From JAAXKN01 sp036261625 (GTDB lineage: Bacteria > Bacteroidota > Ignavibacteria > Ignavibacteriales > SURF-24): DNA of 64,000 nt. Below are positions 60,988-64,000 of this stretch, piece by piece. Made by a program: the position numbers and the translations under genes. The stretch is taken from assembly GCA_036261625.1 (NCBI GenBank), contig DATAKL010000057.1:248001-312000 (forward strand). The letters are read 5' to 3'. Numbering within the stretch: position 1 is the stretch's first letter; each line of letters opens with the position of its first letter. A model generated the notes under the pieces. That model searched no databases, was not told where the DNA came from, and worked only from the letters and a program-made list of their open reading frames with translations.

Positions 60988-63279
60988 TTAAAGCTTAACG
61001 CCTCTTAAGCGAAGGGAGTTTGTTACAACCGAAACAGAGCTGAAGGACATTGCAAGTGCTGCAAACATCGGGTTAAGCATCCCGAGAGCTGCAAGCGGAA
61101 TTCCGAGTACGTTGTAGATAAATGCCCAGAAGAGGTTCTGCTTAATCGTCCTTATCGTTCTTTTTGAAAGTCTAATGGAATTAACCACCCCCTCGAGATC
61201 GCTTTTAAGAAGCGTTATATCGGAGGTCTCGATTGCAACGTCGGTGCCTGAACCCATTGCAATACCCACGTCGCTTTGTGCAAGTGCGGGGGCATCATTT
61301 ACTCCGTCACCCACCATTGCTGTAATGCTCCCTTCTTTCTGGTATTTCTGAACTTCACGCGCCTTGTCCTCAGGAAGTATTTCAGCCAAGAATTCGTCAA
61401 CCCCTACCCTTTTTGCAATTGCTTCTGCGGTTCTTCTGTTATCGCCGGTAAGCATTACTACTTTAATGTTCATTGCCTTAAGACTTTTTATTGCTTCTTT
61501 TGAAGTTGCCTTTATCGGGTCCTCAATTGCAAGCAGTCCTTTCAGGCTGCCGTCTATGGCCGCGAATACTGTAGTTTTACCCTCAGAGGAGAGTCTCTCA
61601 AATTCTGAGGTGAACTTTTCAGGCTTAAGTGAGTAATTGCGCATCAGCTTTTCGTTTCCGATCAGGACAGCATGCCCTTCAAGGATGGCTGAAATGCCGT
61701 GCCCCGGAACGCTCTGAAATGATTCGGGACTCTCAAGCCTAATGCCTTTTTCTTTTGCAAAGTCCACTACGGCCTGTGCAAGCGGATGCTCAGATCTGTT
61801 TTCTACAGAAGCTGCAATTCTAAGGAGTTCATCTTCCGATATGCCTTCGGTGACAATGTCGGTTACAGAAGGCCTTCCCTCAGTTATTGTTCCTGTCTTA
61901 TCCAGAATAATGGTCGAGATTTTGTGGGCGTGTTCGAGACTTTCGCCATTTTTAATCAGTATTCCGTGATTTGCCCCCAACCCCGTACCAACCATAATTG
62001 CCGTAGGCGTTGCAAGTCCTAAAGCGCAGGGGCAGGCGATAATTAAGACAGCAACAAAGTTTATCAGGGCAAGATTAAACGAACCCGCGCCGCCTAAGAT
62101 GAACCACACAATAAATGTCAGGAGTGCTATTCCAACTACTGCCGGCACAAAAACAGAAGCTATCTTGTCTGCAAGCTTCTGTATGGGAGCCTTGGAGCCC
62201 TGGGCTTCTTCAACATACTTTATTATCTGTCCTAAAACTGAATTTTTCCCTATGGCCGTGATCTCAAACTGGAAGGACCCGTTTTTATTTATTGTGCCTC
62301 CGATGACCCTGGCTCCGGGTCCCTTTTCAACTGGAATCGATTCCCCTGTAATCATCGATTCATCCACCGTGGAAAGTCCTTCTTTAATGAGGCCGTCGGC
62401 CGGAACTTTCTCGCCCGGGTGGACAATAACTATATCCTTTAAGGCCAGTTCATCAATTCTAACTATAACTTCCTTGCCGCCGCGTTTTACGGAGGCTGTT
62501 TTGGGCTTTAATTCCAGAAGTTTCTTTATGGCAGAGCCCGTCTTCTGCTTAGCCCTGTTCTCTAGCCACCGCCCGGTCAGGATGAGCGTAATTATGACAG
62601 CCGTTGAATCGTAATAAACCTGGGGCACTCTGCCTGAAGAGGCAATGAGCTCCGGAAAAAGTGTTGCAATAAGGCTGTAGGCATAGGCTGTACCCGTTCC
62701 AATTGCAACGAGCGAATTCATATCGGCTGCAAAATGCTTGAGGTTATTCCAGAAAATTGTGAAGAATCTTTTGCCTGAAATAAACACAATCGGGGTTGTA
62801 AGAATAAGAAGAACCTTATTTATGTAATCCATCATTTTTACGTGACTGACTGAAGAGGGGAATAAACGATGGAACCACGTAAACTCCATTGACATGCTGA
62901 TAAGGAAAACGGGTATGGTCATTATAAGAGCAAACAAAAGGTCCTTTGTAAGCGCCTTATAAAATTTATTGTCTTCTTCTGCTTCCGGAAGGGTATCGGC
63001 CTGAGCTTTTTCCGTTTTCTCAGGGAGCTTTATCTTGTAGCCTGCTTCCTCAATAATTTCAGCAATTTTACTTAAGTCCGCCTTTGAAGGATCCAGTTCA
63101 AAATTAGCTTTTTCAGTGGCAAAATTGACCGCAACGTTTTTTACTCCTTCAACCTTCCCCAGGGCTTTTTCCACCCTTGCCACGCAGCTTGCGCAGGTCA
63201 TCCCTTCGACGGGAAGGGAAAACTTCTCTAATGTATTTACCTGCGGGGTATTTTCTAAGACTTTATTTAACTTTTCCAT
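60988..63279 (-). CDS. copA: Copper-translocating P-type ATPase
   Basis: A 763-residue P1B ATPase with one HMA domain at the N-terminus (GMTCASCVARVEKALG, Cys pair). The expected eight membrane helices carry the CPC motif of the transport site in IIACPCALGLATP (about residue 416). The phosphorylation Asp is in ILDKTGTITEGRP, with GDGVNDAPALAQSD as hinge; HP in SEHPLAQAV marks the P1B nucleotide domain. It exports Cu(I). Start ATG follows GGAG. It is downstream of a small HMA chaperone gene and ends at a REP-like hairpin. Confidence 0.96.
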   Translation of the reverse strand: MEKLNKVLENTPQVNTLEKFSLPVEGMTCASCVARVEKALGKVEGVKNVAVNFATEKANFELDPSKADLSKIAEIIEEAGYKIKLPEKTEKAQADTLPEAEEDNKFYKALTKDLLFALIMTIPVFLISMSMEFTWFHRLFPSSVSHVKMMDYINKVLLILTTPIVFISGKRFFTIFWNNLKHFAADMNSLVAIGTGTAYAYSLIATLFPELIASSGRVPQVYYDSTAVIITLILTGRWLENRAKQKTGSAIKKLLELKPKTASVKRGGKEVIVRIDELALKDIVIVHPGEKVPADGLIKEGLSTVDESMITGESIPVEKGPGARVIGGTINKNGSFQFEITAIGKNSVLGQIIKYVEEAQGSKAPIQKLADKIASVFVPAVVGIALLTFIVWFILGGAGSFNLALINFVAVLIIACPCALGLATPTAIMVGTGLGANHGILIKNGESLEHAHKISTIILDKTGTITEGRPSVTDIVTEGISEDELLRIAASVENRSEHPLAQAVVDFAKEKGIRLESPESFQSVPGHGISAILEGHAVLIGNEKLMRNYSLKPEKFTSEFERLSSEGKTTVFAAIDGSLKGLLAIEDPIKATSKEAIKSLKAMNIKVVMLTGDNRRTAEAIAKRVGVDEFLAEILPEDKAREVQKYQKEGSITAMVGDGVNDAPALAQSDVGIAMGSGTDVAIETSDITLLKSDLEGVVNSIRLSKRTIRTIKQNLFWAFIYNVLGIPLAALGMLNPMFAALAMSFSSVSVVTNSLRLRGVKL

Positions 63280-63309
63280 AATTTCTCCGGTCCATTGGCT
63301 TTTATTGTT

Positions 63310-63337
63310 CCGGGGCTAAGAGTAACCTTAACCCCGG
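63310..63337 (-). other. Stem-loop between the HMA chaperone gene and copA
   Basis: CCGGGGCTAAG and CTTAACCCCGG can pair with one mismatch around a 6-base loop. It lies 31 bases before the copA start and could adjust relative expression of the two genes through mRNA processing or stability. Confidence 0.45.
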
Positions 63338-63346
63338 CTCAAAACC

Positions 63347-63547
63347 TTAAATTATTACTTTGTATCCTGCCTCTTCAACTGCCTTGACGAGGTCGTCTCT
63401 TGATACCTTATTTTCATCGTATTCCACATCGGCCGAACCGATCTCGACGTCTCTTATATTTACATCGAGCTTTGATAACTCTTTTCTTACGTGCATAACG
63501 CAGTGATTACAGCTCATGCCTTCAATTTTTAATTTTTCAGATTTCAT
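63347..63547 (-). CDS. copZ: Small HMA-domain copper chaperone (CopZ-like)
   Basis: The start at 63547 has SD GGAGAA; an open frame to 63610 has no support. The 66-residue protein is one ferredoxin-like HMA domain with metal motif GMSCNHCVMHVRKEL and KAVEEAGY at the end, hence a carrier that hands Cu(I) to copA or to a regulator. Its gene immediately precedes copA in the same direction, and the pair likely form one operon. Confidence 0.93.
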   Translation of the reverse strand: MKSEKLKIEGMSCNHCVMHVRKELSKLDVNIRDVEIGSADVEYDENKVSRDDLVKAVEEAGYKVII

Positions 63548-63647
63548 CTTGTTCTCCGGTAATAAAGTTATTGGTTTATAATTACTTTTTGTCTTTTTAA
63601 TTTGTTTCATTCTCTATACAAAAATAGTAACAGGAGGGAAGCCGGGC

Positions 63648-63683
63648 GTTACAAAATTTTAACTTTGTGTTATAAAATTTTAA
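63648..63683. promoter_or_regulatory. Two 15-bp direct repeats 21 bp apart, AraC-type operator candidate
   Basis: GTTACAAAATTTTAA (63648-63662) and GTTATAAAATTTTAA (63669-63683) differ at one base and start 21 bases apart, two helical turns. AraC-family dimers bind direct half-sites with this geometry, and the araC-type gene is next to them. They are about 100-136 bases upstream of the copZ start. Confidence 0.55.
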
Positions 63684-63719
63684 TGCAGCAAAATCTCTTT
63701 AATGCAGCAAAATCTCTTT
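63682..63719. repeat. 19-bp tandem duplication at the araC 3' end
   Basis: AATGCAGCAAAATCTCTTT occurs twice, head to tail (63682-63700 and 63701-63719), overlapping the stop codon of the regulator gene and the second half of the operator-like repeat. A recent slippage or duplication is likely. Confidence 0.85.
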
Positions 63720-64000
63720 AATGCAAATGGTCAATCGGTCTTCTTTGGCTAGTGGTAAGCCTCTTAAACTCGCTTGCAGTAAAACCTGTTACCTTCCTGA
63801 ACTGGCTTGAAAGATGCTGTACCGAGCTGTAGCCCAAGCGGTATGCAATTTCACTTAATGTAAGCTCGTTATATTTTAAGAGCTCCTTTGCACGCTCCAC
63901 CTTCTGAAGTATTACGAAATGCTCAATTGTTATATTTTCAACCGAGGAAAACAGTGTGCTCAGGTGCTGGTAGTCCTGACTGAGGTTTTCTTCCAGGTAT
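63718..64000 (-). CDS. C-terminal part of an AraC-family regulator (start outside window)
   Basis: The frame is open to the window end. The visible 93 residues are a two-HTH AraC DNA-binding domain: the first helix-turn-helix around YQHLSTLFSSVENITIEHFVILQKVERAKELL, the second in LTLSEIAYRLGYSSVQHLSSQFRKVTGFTASEFKR. The same short form is typical of regulators beside heavy-metal ATPases in Bacteroidota. It reads toward copZ-copA. It probably controls these genes through the 21-bp-spaced direct repeats. Confidence 0.93.
   Translation of the reverse strand, partial: YLEENLSQDYQHLSTLFSSVENITIEHFVILQKVERAKELLKYNELTLSEIAYRLGYSSVQHLSSQFRKVTGFTASEFKRLTTSQRRPIDHLH

Overview
The window looks like a chromosomal segment of an Ignavibacteria/Melioribacter-like member of the Bacteroidota-Chlorobi group. 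Three proteins end in the type IX secretion sorting domain written in the typical Ignavibacterial way (QNYPNPFNP...): the 5'-truncated gene at 2-622, the beta-helix protein at 26376-28319 and the propeller at 37031-39148. Other cues are a FemAB-like gene, an exported PepF, and purine-rich Shine-Dalgarno sequences with frequent TTG and GTG starts. Lineage is inferred from protein style; no rRNA is present.

Layout. 1-6060: tail of a secreted propeller protein, an XRE regulator/DUF2975 pair, the C-terminal half of a DnaE-type polymerase with no catalytic half beside it and with a 20-bp dyad at its start, a palindrome-rich repeat, yajQ, tRNA-Pro(CGG) and two lipoproteins. 6063-23832: a divergent sigma-54 activator gene, then a near-consensus sigma-54 promoter at 7990-8005 reading into a CheW-like gene and a long Wzx/Wzy-type exopolysaccharide operon. 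The operon holds an aminotransferase, a phosphoglycosyl transferase, an oxidoreductase, an acetyltransferase, Wza- and Wzc-like proteins, an AsnB-like enzyme, GT4, flippase, polymerase, GT2 and a polysaccharide deacetylase. 23837-28319: two paralogous beta-helix proteins on the minus strand flanking a FemAB-like gene. 28606-30025: a phage-type Mgm101/Rad52 annealing protein with a Gp157-like partner. 30620-33122: an OmpA-family protein and an unknown exported protein. 33282-36174: pyrR-pyrB-pyrC with an SD-masking hairpin before pyrR and an intrinsic terminator between pyrR and pyrB; a SIMPL protein follows.

37031-47279: a minus-strand locus resembling a second, synthase-dependent polysaccharide system. 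It has a large deacetylase plus TIM-barrel protein, a processive membrane GT2, an outer-membrane-type protein, a type IX-sorted propeller and, upstream, a UDP-GlcNAc 2-epimerase. 47540-60857: aldose epimerase, an atypical HAD protein, a POT/MFS transporter whose 3' end abuts a 16-bp tandem repeat, CorA, a multi-PAS histidine kinase, exported PepF, an IMPDH/GMPR-like enzyme, a cupin and a putative exported gluzincin. 60949-64000: copper module of copA, a small HMA chaperone and an AraC-type regulator, with two 15-bp direct repeats 21 bp apart upstream of the chaperone.

How it fits together: most of the window is devoted to the cell surface. The two polysaccharide loci are the main content, one Wzx/Wzy-dependent and apparently under sigma-54 control, the other a Pga/Pel-like assembly not matching a standard operon. 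The best candidates for undescribed biology are the latter locus, the half-polymerase with its operator, the sigma-54/CheW/EPS arrangement and the isolated annealing cassette.
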